This document shows positions 16,383 through 25,677 of a stretch of DNA of 64,000 nt, one piece after another. The notes below the pieces were generated by a model. The model was given only the letters and a program-made list of their open reading frames with translations, made no database searches and was not told the origin of the DNA. A program made the position numbers and the translations under genes. Location of the stretch: assembly GCA_017379015.1 (NCBI GenBank), contig JAFNXN010000017.1, forward strand, positions 1-64,000. The letters run 5' to 3'. Each line of letters starts with the position of its first letter. The stretch's first letter is position 1. The stretch is from Alistipes sp. Its GTDB lineage: Bacteria; Bacteroidota; Bacteroidia; Bacteroidales; Rikenellaceae.

Positions 16383-17059
16383 TTTAAGCTCGATAGATCC
16401 TCGGCAAAGGGGACAGAAAGAGCAAGGACAACAAGGGGAGAGAGGGACAAAGCGACAAAGCGAAATAGCGGACAATAGCACCTTATTACACCGTTCTAAT
16501 CACCAAAAGATCTTTGTTGGTAGAAGGCGTTAGATACAACGCTCGGCAAAAATACCGTCGATGGGTAATACTTGAAGTACAACTCATTGACGGTAGCTTT
16601 TTTAGCGGCAGAAGATGACACCTTATCACCGCTAATTTGTTGTTAGAAGGCGTTAGATACAACGCTCGGCAAAAATACCGTCGATGGGTAGTACTTAAAG
16701 TACAACTCATTGACGGTAGCTTTTTTTAGCGGCAGTAGATGACACCTTATCACCGCTAATTTGTTGTTAGAAGGCGTTAGATACAACGCTCGGCGAATTT
16801 CGAGGCGATGGGCTGTACTTAAGCGTACTGCCCATTGACGAGATAATTCGTTAGCGGCAGTAGATGACACCTTATCACATCAAAGAAAATTTGTTGTTAG
16901 AAGGTGTTAGATGTGGTGCCAAGTCGAAATTGAAACGGATGGGGGAATACTTAGCGTATTTCCCCATTCGTAGCAATGAGCTTGGTGCCGCAGATGACGC
17001 CTTATAACAACAAAGAAGGCGACCCGAAATGGACCGCCCTCCTAGTATCAGTGTGATTA
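16383..17059. other. Convergent intergenic region with hairpin array
   Basis: Between two convergent genes. From 16400 to 16490 is a low-complexity stretch with GACAAAGCGACAAAGCG-like repeats. Then comes the tandem hairpin array (16514-17012). No gene is supported; short ORFs here are made by the repeats. Confidence 0.65.
16514..17012. repeat. Tandem array of four long nested hairpins
   Basis: Four units of about 123, 123, 130 and 122 bp, starting near 16514, 16637, 16761 and 16891. Each starts TTGTTG(T/G)TAGAAGG and ends GATGACRCCTTAT. Each carries a stem around an apical GATGGG...CATT hairpin (16560-16588, 16683-16711, 16807-16836, 16938-16968) whose tip is TACTT(A/G)A or TACTTAGCGTA. The inner stems differ between units but stay paired. 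A fifth copy is at 15354-15480. Confidence 0.8.
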
Positions 17060-17512
17060 TTAATGTACACGGGTCTTAGCTGCATACGAGATGCTATAAG
17101 CCTCTGCTCTACGCAACTCCTGCTTAACATCGGTAAGCTTACCTACTGTAGCAGTCTTGTCAACGCGGAGGTTGATAAGCATCTGCGATAGTGCCATACC
17201 CTTCTTTGAGCTAGCGTCATGCACAAGGTCCTGGATGTCAGAAACCTCGCAGATCTGATCGTTAAGCTGAATCTTAAGGGCATCACCCTCGCCACGCTGC
17301 AAAGGCTGACCGATCCAGATGTTAACCAAACCCTTCTTATCAAGCTCTGTAATCTCATGTGCCTCAGGCATCGAGACAGTCACCAATGGATCTGTATCTC
17401 GCATGGTTGTTGCTGCCATGAAGAAGAACAGAAGCATGAAGACGATGTCAGGAAGCGACGAGGTCGACATTGCGGGCACCTCTTTCTTGCCCTTTTTTGC
17501 CATTACTGCCAT
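17060..17512 (-). CDS. exbD: ExbD/TolR biopolymer transport protein
   Basis: A 150-residue protein: a basic N-terminal tail, one membrane helix with the family Asp (S-S-L-P-D-I-V-F-M-L-L-F-F-F-M), then a periplasmic domain. ExbD works with ExbB as a proton-driven motor that energises TonB. It is the last gene of an exbB - unknown - exbD - exbD run, 2 bp after the other exbD. A second ATG three codons in (17503) is an alternative start. Confidence 0.83.
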   Translation of the reverse strand: MAVMAKKGKKEVPAMSTSSLPDIVFMLLFFFMAATTMRDTDPLVTVSMPEAHEITELDKKGLVNIWIGQPLQRGEGDALKIQLNDQICEVSDIQDLVHDASSKKGMALSQMLINLRVDKTATVGKLTDVKQELRRAEAYSISYAAKTRVH

Positions 17513-17514
17513 AA

Positions 17515-18114
17515 TTACTTACGTGTTTGATCGTTAGGTTCGGCCTCAGAAACCTTCACAGGCACTGCCTTACGAATGTTTCCTGCCTGAATCTCATTCA
17601 ACTCATCAAAAGGCTTACCGTATGCCTGTACCGAGATAAGATCGCGGTAAACGTTGAAGGCGTGAGTAAGCTCGTCCTGAACCTGCAGGTAGATACTATA
17701 CTTGGTCTCGTTATCAGCCTTGAGTGATACGACACCCTGGCTGATCTCACAGTTGATTGTAGGCTCAATCTCAGTCTCCTTCTTCTCAGAGCGATCTACG
17801 CCTGCGAGGAAGTCAAGCACCTCGCGTGACATACGTGAGTGGTCGCCGCGACGGTTAAGGTCGACTGGCATATACTCATCAGTACCCACCATGATACGAC
17901 CCTCCTTAGAGACGTTTACCATGAGTACGTTACGCTCCTTGAGCTCTACATCATCCTGTTGCTGCTCATTGTCGGCAATGGGAGGAAGCGTACGCTTCAT
18001 ACCAGAGTCAACATCCATCGTAGTGGTAACCAAGAAGAATATCAACAGCAAGAACGCGATATCCGCCATTGAACTGGAGTTAATCTCTCCAGCCTTTCTC
18101 TTCGACTTTGCCAT
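17515..18114 (-). CDS. exbD: ExbD/TolR protein, longer paralogue
   Basis: A 199-residue protein with a basic N-terminus (MAKSKRKAGE), one membrane helix with the conserved Asp (S-S-M-A-D-I-A-F-L-L-L-I-F-F-L), then a longer periplasmic part than its neighbour. Paired exbD genes are common in Bacteroidota. It follows the coiled-coil protein by 3 bp. Confidence 0.83.
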   Translation of the reverse strand: MAKSKRKAGEINSSSMADIAFLLLIFFLVTTTMDVDSGMKRTLPPIADNEQQQDDVELKERNVLMVNVSKEGRIMVGTDEYMPVDLNRRGDHSRMSREVLDFLAGVDRSEKKETEIEPTINCEISQGVVSLKADNETKYSIYLQVQDELTHAFNVYRDLISVQAYGKPFDELNEIQAGNIRKAVPVKVSEAEPNDQTRK

Positions 18115-18117
18115 AAA

Positions 18118-19452
18118 CTACGATTTAAAAATGCCACGCAATGATGAATACAATGCTGCGAGAAGTGCACCAGCACATGCAAGGTAAGTAATCCAAATGC
18201 TAACGTCAGCGATCATGTACTCGGTAGCGTTAAACACTGTACGAGTCTCAGGATCTGTACCAAGACCGAATGGGATAGGCTCACCAGCACCATCAAGGAT
18301 AGGCTGACCTACGCTGTTAGTAACGTAAAGAACTGCGCCATCCATCCACTCGTGGCTCTTACCAATATAATATGCTGCAGCAACAACTGCAATAACTACA
18401 ACACCTGCAACGATTGTTACAACCAAGTTACCAGAGTTCTGGAAGAAGTTGAGGATGAAGCCAACAACAACAAATACTACTGCAAATACCAAAAGGAAGT
18501 ACAACCAGTAGATGTTGTAGCTGATAACCTTACCCAACTCCTTGATAGAGTGCTGGTCAAGCTCAGCCTGAGCGATAGCATCCTTCAACATAGGAAGGTT
18601 AGCCTCGAAAGCTGTCTCGTTGTCGATAGCAACCTTACGATCGTTAAGCATCTTCTGGTAGTCAGCAATAGCATTCTTAACACCAGCAAGCTCGCGCTTC
18701 TGAGCAGCGTTAAGTGCCTTAGAACCAGTAAGCTCGTCGAAAGTAGCTACATAATCTGCACGACCCTCAACCTCAGCGATCTTGGTACCAGCAACCTTGC
18801 ACAAGTTCTCGATAACAGCAACAGCAGGCTCATACTCACCCTTCTTTGCCTCGAGAGCCTCGTTAGCCTTAACTACAGCCTCCTGGATAGACTTGAACTC
18901 AGCCTCAGCCATAGCGATAACCTTCTCAGACTCGGTCATCTCAGCAGTCCAAACAACCTTAGCCTTAAGGTCAGCCAAAGTCTGTGGGAGCTTCTGGAAG
19001 TCCTCAACAACCTTCTTGTTCTTCTCGAGCTCCTTCTTCTCCTCGGCGTTCAAGCGGCTCTTTGCGCTAAACTCAGCAACCTTTGCCTCAGCATCCTTAA
19101 CTGCCTTGTTGTCACCAGCAGCAAGCTGTGCCTCGATCTCAGCGATCTTAGCCTCAATGCCCTTGATCTTCTCGAGTGTAGTGCCATAGATGGTGTCGTC
19201 AGACTTTCTCATCTGGTTGATTGTAGCGACGCCCATCGACTCGATACCCTGTGCAGTAGAGACCACTGGGATAGGGTTATCGTTCTCATCCTTCATCTCC
19301 TCACCATTCTCGTCGTACTGATAGGTTAGGCCAATAATGTCAGCAATCTTGTCCGAGTCTGGAGCCTGCATGCCGACAACAATAGCCCATGCCATCAAAC
19401 CGACCGAGATCAGTGCGAGGATGAGGAATACTATTCTATGTAATTTTTTCAT
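18118..19452 (-). CDS. Coiled-coil membrane protein in exbBD operon, unknown
   Basis: A 444-residue protein. It has an N-terminal membrane helix (about 7-27), a long Ala/Lys/Glu-rich coiled-coil region (about 95-325), two helices at about 322-342 and 350-368, and one near the C-terminus (about 420-440). It lies between exbB and the two exbD genes with gaps of 3 and 33 bp, so it is probably part of or a partner to the proton-driven motor. I do not recognise a named family. The opposite strand carries a long spurious ORF rich in Leu/Ser, a shadow of this low-complexity coil. Confidence 0.75.
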   Translation of the reverse strand: MKKLHRIVFLILALISVGLMAWAIVVGMQAPDSDKIADIIGLTYQYDENGEEMKDENDNPIPVVSTAQGIESMGVATINQMRKSDDTIYGTTLEKIKGIEAKIAEIEAQLAAGDNKAVKDAEAKVAEFSAKSRLNAEEKKELEKNKKVVEDFQKLPQTLADLKAKVVWTAEMTESEKVIAMAEAEFKSIQEAVVKANEALEAKKGEYEPAVAVIENLCKVAGTKIAEVEGRADYVATFDELTGSKALNAAQKRELAGVKNAIADYQKMLNDRKVAIDNETAFEANLPMLKDAIAQAELDQHSIKELGKVISYNIYWLYFLLVFAVVFVVVGFILNFFQNSGNLVVTIVAGVVVIAVVAAAYYIGKSHEWMDGAVLYVTNSVGQPILDGAGEPIPFGLGTDPETRTVFNATEYMIADVSIWITYLACAGALLAALYSSLRGIFKS

Positions 19453-19485
19453 AATAGTTTTCTATTGTTTGTTAGTGGTCTTTAA

Positions 19486-20265
19486 TTATCGCTTGCTGTA
19501 TGCAGTGAGCATATCTACCAATGAGATAGAAGTATCCTCCATGTTAACTACCTGCGACTCGATCTTAGAGAGGATGTAGTTGAAGAACACCTGAAGAATA
19601 CAAGCAGAGATAAGACCCATGATAGTAGTCAAAAGAGCCACCTTGATACCACCTGCTACAACGGTTGGAGACATTGTTGCAGAACGCTCGATATCGTCGA
19701 ATGCCTGGATCATACCAACAACGGTACCCATGAAACCGAGTGATGGAGACAAAGCGATGAAGAGAGATACCCATGAAAGACCTGACTCCATCAAGCCCTG
19801 CTGAACTGAACCGTAAGATACAACAGCCTTCTCAACAGCCTCAAGACCCTGGTCGTAACGCATAAGACCCTGGTAGTAGATTGAAGCTACTGGACCGCGA
19901 GTGTTACGGCAGTACTCCTTAGCAGCCTCAACACCCTTCTCGTTGAGAAGCTTCTCTACGTTAGCAACGAACTTCTTAGTGTTGATCTGAGCGAATGTCA
20001 TGTAGAGGATACGCTCGATAGAGATTGCCAAACCAAGGATCAAGCAGACAAGCACTGGAAGCATCCAGCCCCAACCACCCTCGAGGAACTTCTTCATAAG
20101 AGCGAAGTGCATAGGCTCGCCAGCAGGCTCTTCAGTTACAACGTCAGCCTCGGCAACAACCTCAGTCTGTGCTACCTCATTTGCTGGAGCCTGATCAGCC
20201 TCCTGTGCATAAGCAGCGCCGAATGAGAGAGCAGCAGCTGCCAAAACCAAAAATAATTTTTTCAT
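19486..20265 (-). CDS. exbB: ExbB/TolQ/MotA proton channel protein
   Basis: A 259-residue protein. It starts with a cleavable-looking signal (MKKLFLVLAAAALSFGAAYA), then an acidic linker, then three membrane helices with the MotA/TolQ/ExbB pattern: S-P-S-L-G-F-M-G-T-V-x-G-M-I-x-x-F in the second and T-x-x-G-L in the third. It forms the proton channel with ExbD and is the first gene of a four-gene operon. tonB is not in this window. Confidence 0.88.
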   Translation of the reverse strand: MKKLFLVLAAAALSFGAAYAQEADQAPANEVAQTEVVAEADVVTEEPAGEPMHFALMKKFLEGGWGWMLPVLVCLILGLAISIERILYMTFAQINTKKFVANVEKLLNEKGVEAAKEYCRNTRGPVASIYYQGLMRYDQGLEAVEKAVVSYGSVQQGLMESGLSWVSLFIALSPSLGFMGTVVGMIQAFDDIERSATMSPTVVAGGIKVALLTTIMGLISACILQVFFNYILSKIESQVVNMEDTSISLVDMLTAYSKR

Positions 20266-20489
20266 AATGATTTTGTTTAGTTAAAATTTGTAATTTTTAG
20301 TAGTTGTTTTCTCTATATTTTAGTTTTTTAGTCCTTCAGTAGGAGTATTGCCATCGGCTAATTCGGCACCCTATCCACAGCAATTTAAGACGGCACACAC
20401 GCATTAAAACCGATATAAATCAGCACCTTACATCAGAAGCAAAGCTTTTAGCCCATTTGCCACCCAAGGTTAATGCCGATTATCAGTGC

Positions 20490-20520
20490 GAAATTTACAA
20501 TTTTTTTTCAAAAAAAACAA
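20490..20520 (-). promoter_or_regulatory. Possible promoter of the exbB operon
   Basis: On the minus strand, TTG (20518-20520), a 20-nt spacer, then TAAATTTC, one mismatch from consensus. The leader would be about 215 nt; I see no convincing structure in it. Confidence 0.4.
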
Positions 20521-20524
20521 TCGT

Positions 20525-21562
20525 TTACAGAGTAAATTCACCTCTAAGTGGGCGACGCATCAAATTCAACGTTTCCGCTAATGGCAAATTTTTGCCTAAA
20601 ACGTACATGAGTTTTGTCACGGCAGCCTCGATAGTCATGTCGTGACCAGACACAACGCCCGCCTCCTGAAGGGCAAGACCCGTCTCGTAGAGGTGCATCT
20701 GCACAGCACCATCCTTACACTGCGATACGTTGACCACCACGATACCACTCTCGACAGCCTCCTTAACAATGTCGACAAACCAGTCGCTTGTTGGCGCATT
20801 GCCCGCGCCATAGGTCTCTAGCACTACGCCGCGCGCACCACTCGCCAGCAGCATGGCACGAAGTGTCTGCGGACGGATGCTTGGGAAGAGCTTAACCACA
20901 ACAACATCGTCAGACATATTTTCGCTGATACGGAACTCGTCGGAGAAGTCGGGCGCATAAGATGCGATGTGCGCTGTATCATACTGGATGTTTACGCCCA
21001 CATCTGCCAAGGCATGGTAGTTGAACGAGGCAAACGCGTTGAGTGCTTCGGCACTAAACTTAGTTGTTCGGTTGCCTCTAAATAGTCTGTTTTGGAAGTA
21101 TAGAGCCACCTCGGGCACTAGTGGCGAGCCATCCTCATTGCGAGCACCAGCAATCTCGATAGCCGTGATTAGGTTCTCGCGACCATCGGTGCGCAGAATG
21201 CCGATAGGTATCTGACTACCAGTGAAAATGACGGGCTTAGCAAGGTTCTCAAGCATGAAGCTAAGAGCCGATGCCGAGTAGGACATTGTATCGGTGCCAT
21301 GGAGAATTACAAAGCCATCGTAGCGGCTATAGTTATCGCGGATAAGACGCGCCATGTCCACCCAGTTTTCGATAGCGACGTTCGATGAGTCGATAGGTGG
21401 TTTTATGGTCAACACCTCGATGTCGACATTTAGGCGTTTCAGCGAGGGGAACTCCTCGTATATTCCGCTGAAATCAAAGGGGACTAGAGCTCCCGTGAGC
21501 TCATCTGTCTTCATACCGATTGTACCACCGGTATATATTATAAGTATTGAAGATCGCTTCAT
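20525..21562 (-). CDS. ansA: Type I (cytoplasmic) L-asparaginase
   Basis: A 345-residue protein of normal length for type I. It has the catalytic threonine motif YTGGTIGM near residue 10 and HGTDTMSYSA around residue 88, and lacks a signal peptide. It hydrolyses asparagine to aspartate and ammonia. It has its own -7 box (21603-21610), and its 5' leader can form a GGATATA/TATATCC hairpin. It probably stands alone. Confidence 0.88.
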   Translation of the reverse strand: MKRSSILIIYTGGTIGMKTDELTGALVPFDFSGIYEEFPSLKRLNVDIEVLTIKPPIDSSNVAIENWVDMARLIRDNYSRYDGFVILHGTDTMSYSASALSFMLENLAKPVIFTGSQIPIGILRTDGRENLITAIEIAGARNEDGSPLVPEVALYFQNRLFRGNRTTKFSAEALNAFASFNYHALADVGVNIQYDTAHIASYAPDFSDEFRISENMSDDVVVVKLFPSIRPQTLRAMLLASGARGVVLETYGAGNAPTSDWFVDIVKEAVESGIVVVNVSQCKDGAVQMHLYETGLALQEAGVVSGHDMTIEAAVTKLMYVLGKNLPLAETLNLMRRPLRGEFTL

Positions 21563-21602
21563 AGCTGAAGGATATACCGACTTTAGTGACGATATATCCT
21601 TA

Positions 21603-21610
21603 CAAAGATA
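21603..21610 (-). promoter_or_regulatory. -7 box of ansA
   Basis: TATCTTTG on the minus strand, 40 bp upstream of the ATG. A hairpin with arms GGATATA/TATATCC lies between box and gene. Confidence 0.5.
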
Positions 21611-21697
21611 GGAATAATTTGTTATAAGTAGACGCTTTTATGCCAAAAAATACGCTTCAACGCCCTATTTTCTGCATGCTCAGCACCCTGACGAAGG

Positions 21698-22474
21698 CTA
21701 TATTCCAAACAGTTCTCTAGCAGAGGCTGTTGTTATGCGATCGACATCAGCCACGCTACGACCATGAATATCGGCTATCTTGCCACACACATACTCGACA
21801 TATGCCGACTCGTTGCGCTTGCCGCGATGGGGCACAGGAGTGAGGTATGGAGCATCGGTCTCAAGGAGGAGCAGCTCGATAGGAAGCTCTGCCACGACCC
21901 TATCAAGACCTGAGTTCTTGAATGTTACAACGCCACCGATACCGAACTTAAACTCTCCCAGTCGCTCCAACTTGCGCGCCATGTCGGCACTATCGGCAAA
22001 GGCGTGAAACACACCGCGTAGACCACGACCACGGTACGTAGCTATGACATCGAGCATCTCGGCAGATGACGAGCGCGAGTGTATCACAACGGGAAGGTCA
22101 TTCTTTATGGCAAGCTCCAACTGAGCATGAAGAGCCTCGCGCTGCTCGCGATAAAAGTCACGACTCCAATATAGATCAAGACCTATCTCGCCTACGCCAC
22201 ATAGCTTTACGGGGGGCTGCCCTAGCAACCTCTCAACCTCGTCGATCTCCTCTTGCCAGCGTGGGTTGTCGTTTACCGATGTTGGGTGCAGACCCACCAT
22301 AGCATGACACCTATCTGCCTCTGCTTGCGCTAGTTCAAACATGCGAGGGCGACTCTCCGAGTCGATATCAGGGAGGATAAGGTGTTCAACGCCAGCCTCC
22401 CATGCGCGGCTGAGGGCCTCCGAGCGATCGGAGTCAAACTCCTCGGCATACATGTGTGAGTGAGTATCAATCAT
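21698..22474 (-). CDS. tatD: TatD family metal-dependent hydrolase
   Basis: A 258-residue TIM-barrel hydrolase with the metal-binding IDTHSHMY near the N-terminus, the conserved GEIGLD at about residue 95, H-x-R after a V-I-H strand, and ETDAPYL near residue 200. TatD-type proteins are DNases or general phosphodiesterases. The gene is 12 bp after dprA, in one transcript with it. Confidence 0.85.
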   Translation of the reverse strand: MIDTHSHMYAEEFDSDRSEALSRAWEAGVEHLILPDIDSESRPRMFELAQAEADRCHAMVGLHPTSVNDNPRWQEEIDEVERLLGQPPVKLCGVGEIGLDLYWSRDFYREQREALHAQLELAIKNDLPVVIHSRSSSAEMLDVIATYRGRGLRGVFHAFADSADMARKLERLGEFKFGIGGVVTFKNSGLDRVVAELPIELLLLETDAPYLTPVPHRGKRNESAYVEYVCGKIADIHGRSVADVDRITTASARELFGI

Positions 22475-22486
22475 CTATATATGGTT

Positions 22487-23587
22487 TTAAGCAAGTTCGT
22501 AACGCTTTCCGGGCAGCGAGCGAATAAGCCCCTTAAGTTCAAGATCCATAGTGGTCATCGAGAGCTCGCCAAGGCTGAGTCCGGTGGAGATAATAAGCCT
22601 ATCCCACTCGACGGTGGTCGATTCACGAAGTGCTGTGAGCACAGCTACCTCAGCGGCCGAAAGCTCTATCTCGCAACACTCCTCTTTGCCTTGCTCAACA
22701 CGTGCATGGCGTTGCCAGCCAAGCTCTTCGATGATGTCGTCGGCGGTGAGCACTAGGCGCGCCTTGCCCGTGCGTATAAGGTTATTACTACCAAAGGATG
22801 CTGTATCGGTTATGCGCCCAGGCAGTGCCATCACCGTACGCGAGTAGCCATCGGCGAAGTCCGCCGTAGATAGCGAACCACCTGTTGCTGGCGACTCGAC
22901 GATGAGCAATCCTGGACTTAGCGCGGCTATAATGCGGTTGCGCGAGATGAAGAAGCTACCATTCTGGTGTGTCTCGGAGTGGAGCTCAGAGACGAGTGCT
23001 CCGCCCGAGTGTATGATCTCATCAGCGAGGTTTCTATGCGCCGCGGGCGTTACGCTTGGCAACACACTCGGAAGCACGGCTATGGTCTTTGCGCCAGCAG
23101 CGAGTGCCGCGCGGTGAGCCACCGAGTCTATGCCATAGGCAAGACCACTCACAATGGAGAGCTCCTTAACCCTCTCGGCAAGCGAGCCTATGATGAGCTG
23201 ACATGCGTGCGTGCCAGCAGGTGTCGCCTCGCGCGTTCCGACAACCGAGAGGCTCTGCATCGATAGTACCTCTACATCTCCCTGAACAAAGAGCACATGC
23301 GGACGATCGGAGATCTGTCGCAGGGATTCGGGATAGTCATCATCCGTAGAGGCGAGCATGCGTATATTATGTTTGCGGCAATAGTCAACCTCCTTCTCGG
23401 CGCGACGTAGACCCTCGCCACTGACAATGCGCTCTGCAATATCCTCACGCAGCGATATGGAGCTAACTAGCTCGCTCTTTGAGGCGGCAAACACCTCCTC
23501 GGCAGAGCCAAAATGGTCTACAAGAGCAGCTGCTCCGCGTGCCCCTATACCTCGTGTGAAGAGTAGTGCTAGATCCTCAATTGTCAT
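22487..23587 (-). CDS. dprA: DNA-processing protein DprA
   Basis: A 366-residue protein. A short helical N-terminal domain is followed by the Rossmann-like core with SVVGTREATPAG, SGLAYGIDSVAHRAAL and ISRNRIIAALSPG, and by a C-terminal winged-helix segment (about 300-366). DprA loads RecA on incoming single strands during natural transformation. The neighbours are a MATE exporter and tatD, not other competence genes. Confidence 0.9.
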   Translation of the reverse strand: MTIEDLALLFTRGIGARGAAALVDHFGSAEEVFAASKSELVSSISLREDIAERIVSGEGLRRAEKEVDYCRKHNIRMLASTDDDYPESLRQISDRPHVLFVQGDVEVLSMQSLSVVGTREATPAGTHACQLIIGSLAERVKELSIVSGLAYGIDSVAHRAALAAGAKTIAVLPSVLPSVTPAAHRNLADEIIHSGGALVSELHSETHQNGSFFISRNRIIAALSPGLLIVESPATGGSLSTADFADGYSRTVMALPGRITDTASFGSNNLIRTGKARLVLTADDIIEELGWQRHARVEQGKEECCEIELSAAEVAVLTALRESTTVEWDRLIISTGLSLGELSMTTMDLELKGLIRSLPGKRYELA

Positions 23588-23595
23588 AGTCTGAG

Positions 23596-25050
23596 CTATC
23601 GTGAGAAGCGCACGTCATGCTCCATGCGCTTAAGTTTTCGTATCTGGAAGTAGAGCAGCGTACCCGCCACAAGGATGGCACACGTATCGGCAATAGGCAT
23701 AGATGCCCATGCGCCCATCGCTCCATAGATCTTTGGAAGCACAAGCAGCATTGGCAGAAGGAAGAGTAGCTGTCGTGTTGCCGAGAGGAACATAGCCAGT
23801 GGAGCACGTCCGATGTACTGGAAGAAGCTACCCGCAACAATCTGGAAGCCAACGAATGGGAAGACCAACATGGCTACTCCAAGCCCCTGAGCCACAACCT
23901 CAACCATAGCTCTATCAGTTGCGCTGCGCGATGCATCGACAAAGGCTGCTGCGACCTCATGAGGGAAGAGAACACCTATGAGAAAGGCGATGGTTGTCAC
24001 TATTGTAGCACAGACAATCGTATACTTCAGCGTCTTGATAACTCTACCATACTGCTTTGCACCATAGTTAAAACCGACGATAGGCTGCATACCCTGATTG
24101 AAGCCCTGAGCCATCATGATAAAGAGGAGTATGACGCGGTTCATAATGCCATAAGCACCAACGTAGACATCGCCTACGTTGCCATCAAAATCCGAAGCCG
24201 ATATTATGTCGTATGCCCCATGACCACCATAGGTAAGCAGTGCCGTATTCATGAAACGTGTTACAAGCGAGGCACATACGTTAAGGATAAATGGAGCCAT
24301 GCCAATTGAGATGATTGCCCCAACGATCTTGCGATCAAACTTAAAGCTTGTGCGCTTAAAGCGCAAGAAGCTTGACTTTGACGTGTAGTGATGGATCTGT
24401 ATGAGAAGCGACACGCTCTGCGCTATCACGGTTGCCCATGCCGAGCCCTCAATTTCCCACTTGAACACAAAGATAAACAGCGGGTTAAGTATTGTACATA
24501 GGGCTATCGACGTGAGCATTATATACATCGCCTTGCGGGGGTATCCCGAGGCACGTAGCTGCTCGTTAAGTCCAAGATAGAGGTGCGTGATGATGTTTCC
24601 GACCATGATGATACGCATAAAGCGACGGGCATAGTCGAGAGTCTCGGCACTGGCGTTGCCTCCCGAGAAGAAGAGTAGTATCGGATCGAGGAAGAGCAGG
24701 AAGATAAGCATGATGCTTACGCCGAGCGTGAGGTTGAGAAGCACGGCATTGCCCAAGATATGCTCTGCTGCACGTTTGTTTCCCTCGCCAAGGCGTATAG
24801 ATATTCGCGCTGCCGCACCCACACCCACCATGGCACCAAATGCCGAGGCGATATTCATAATAGGGAGTGTCACTGCCATGCCCGAGATCGCAGCACCGCC
24901 CACGCCATGACCTATAAATACACTATCTATAATATGGTATAGCGATGATGACGCCATGGCGATGATTGCCGGTATGGCATATCGCGCCAAGAGCCTTCCT
25001 ATTGAGTCTGTGCCAAGCGACACAGTATTATTTTGTATAGAGTTTGCCAC
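23596..25050 (-). CDS. MATE family efflux transporter
   Basis: A 484-residue membrane protein with about 12 helices. It has the N-terminal P-A-I-I-A-M-A-S-S-S-L-Y-H-I-I-D-S-V-F-I-G of MATE exporters and an internally repeated half with G-F-N-Y-G-A-K. It probably exports cationic drugs or metabolites with Na+ or H+. A GGGAGGG run precedes the start. It lies 8 bp upstream of dprA and 51 bp after the phosphopantetheinyl transferase gene. Confidence 0.85.
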   Translation of the reverse strand: MANSIQNNTVSLGTDSIGRLLARYAIPAIIAMASSSLYHIIDSVFIGHGVGGAAISGMAVTLPIMNIASAFGAMVGVGAAARISIRLGEGNKRAAEHILGNAVLLNLTLGVSIMLIFLLFLDPILLFFSGGNASAETLDYARRFMRIIMVGNIITHLYLGLNEQLRASGYPRKAMYIMLTSIALCTILNPLFIFVFKWEIEGSAWATVIAQSVSLLIQIHHYTSKSSFLRFKRTSFKFDRKIVGAIISIGMAPFILNVCASLVTRFMNTALLTYGGHGAYDIISASDFDGNVGDVYVGAYGIMNRVILLFIMMAQGFNQGMQPIVGFNYGAKQYGRVIKTLKYTIVCATIVTTIAFLIGVLFPHEVAAAFVDASRSATDRAMVEVVAQGLGVAMLVFPFVGFQIVAGSFFQYIGRAPLAMFLSATRQLLFLLPMLLVLPKIYGAMGAWASMPIADTCAILVAGTLLYFQIRKLKRMEHDVRFSR

Positions 25051-25101
25051 TTACTCCCTCCCTTTTTTAATTTATCGTTTGCTGCTACAAATGCGATTGG
25101 T

Positions 25102-25677
25102 TTATACGAAGTGTGCCGTTGCAACAACAATATCTCCCTCGTGAAACGATATGTCGACCACAGAGCGTTCTGCATTGAGCAGTTGGCACTCTAGTCGCTG
25201 AGTCGCAGCATCGTAGCTCATTATGCGTAGATCATCCTTAAGCTCAACGCCACGTCTTCCGTAGAGCTTGTACATAGCCTCCTTAGCTGTCCAGACCATC
25301 GCTGCCCAACATCTATCGCTCGATAGTGCAACCTCATCATCGTGCATAAAGCGCGAGGCAGCTCTGCTAAAGTCGCGCTCTAGGCTTTCGATGTCGACAC
25401 CTACGGCAGAGTCAGATATTGCCACAGCCACACATTCGCCACCGTGAGCCACACTGATATAGGTGTTTTCAACATTGACCACAGGGGCCCCCACATCGTT
25501 GTACTCGATGACAATATCTCGTCCGAGCTCTCGACGCACTATGCGACGCCAGGCGAGGTGCTCTTGGCGACGATGCTCATTCTGAAAGCGTGATGCCGAG
25601 GCGACATCGGCGGCTGTGATCAACGTATCACAACAGGCATAGAGCCACGGCACTTGCTCGACGATGACTTTAAGCAT
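25102..25677 (-). CDS. 4'-phosphopantetheinyl transferase superfamily protein
   Basis: A 191-residue Sfp-like enzyme with the metal-binding VGVDIES and the W-T-A-K-E-A-M-Y-K-L motif. Such enzymes attach the phosphopantetheine arm to carrier proteins. Its first 8 bp overlap the end of gldE, indicating coupled translation. Whether it serves fatty-acid ACP or another carrier cannot be told. Confidence 0.83.
   Translation of the reverse strand: MLKVIVEQVPWLYACCDTLITAADVASASRFQNEHRRQEHLAWRRIVRRELGRDIVIEYNDVGAPVVNVENTYISVAHGGECVAVAISDSAVGVDIESLERDFSRAASRFMHDDEVALSSDRCWAAMVWTAKEAMYKLYGRRGVELKDDLRIMSYDAATQRLECQLLNAERSVVDISFHEGDIVVATAHFV

Noticed and set aside
16486..16870. Short repetitive ORFs in the hairpin array
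   Set aside because: They repeat because the DNA repeats. Their stop positions and frames follow the units, with no signal of protein selection.
16514..17012. CRISPR array or integron attC cluster
   Set aside because: Units are 120-130 bp with complex internal pairing, not 20-40 bp repeats with unique spacers. No cas genes or integrase are present, and the cassettes contain no genes. GTTAG/CTAAC-like ends alone are not enough for attC.
18352..19329. 325-codon ORF on the plus strand, antisense to the coiled-coil gene
   Set aside because: It is rich in Leu, Ser and Asn, as expected from the reverse of an Ala/Lys/Glu coiled coil. It has no signal, domain, promoter or ribosome-binding evidence.
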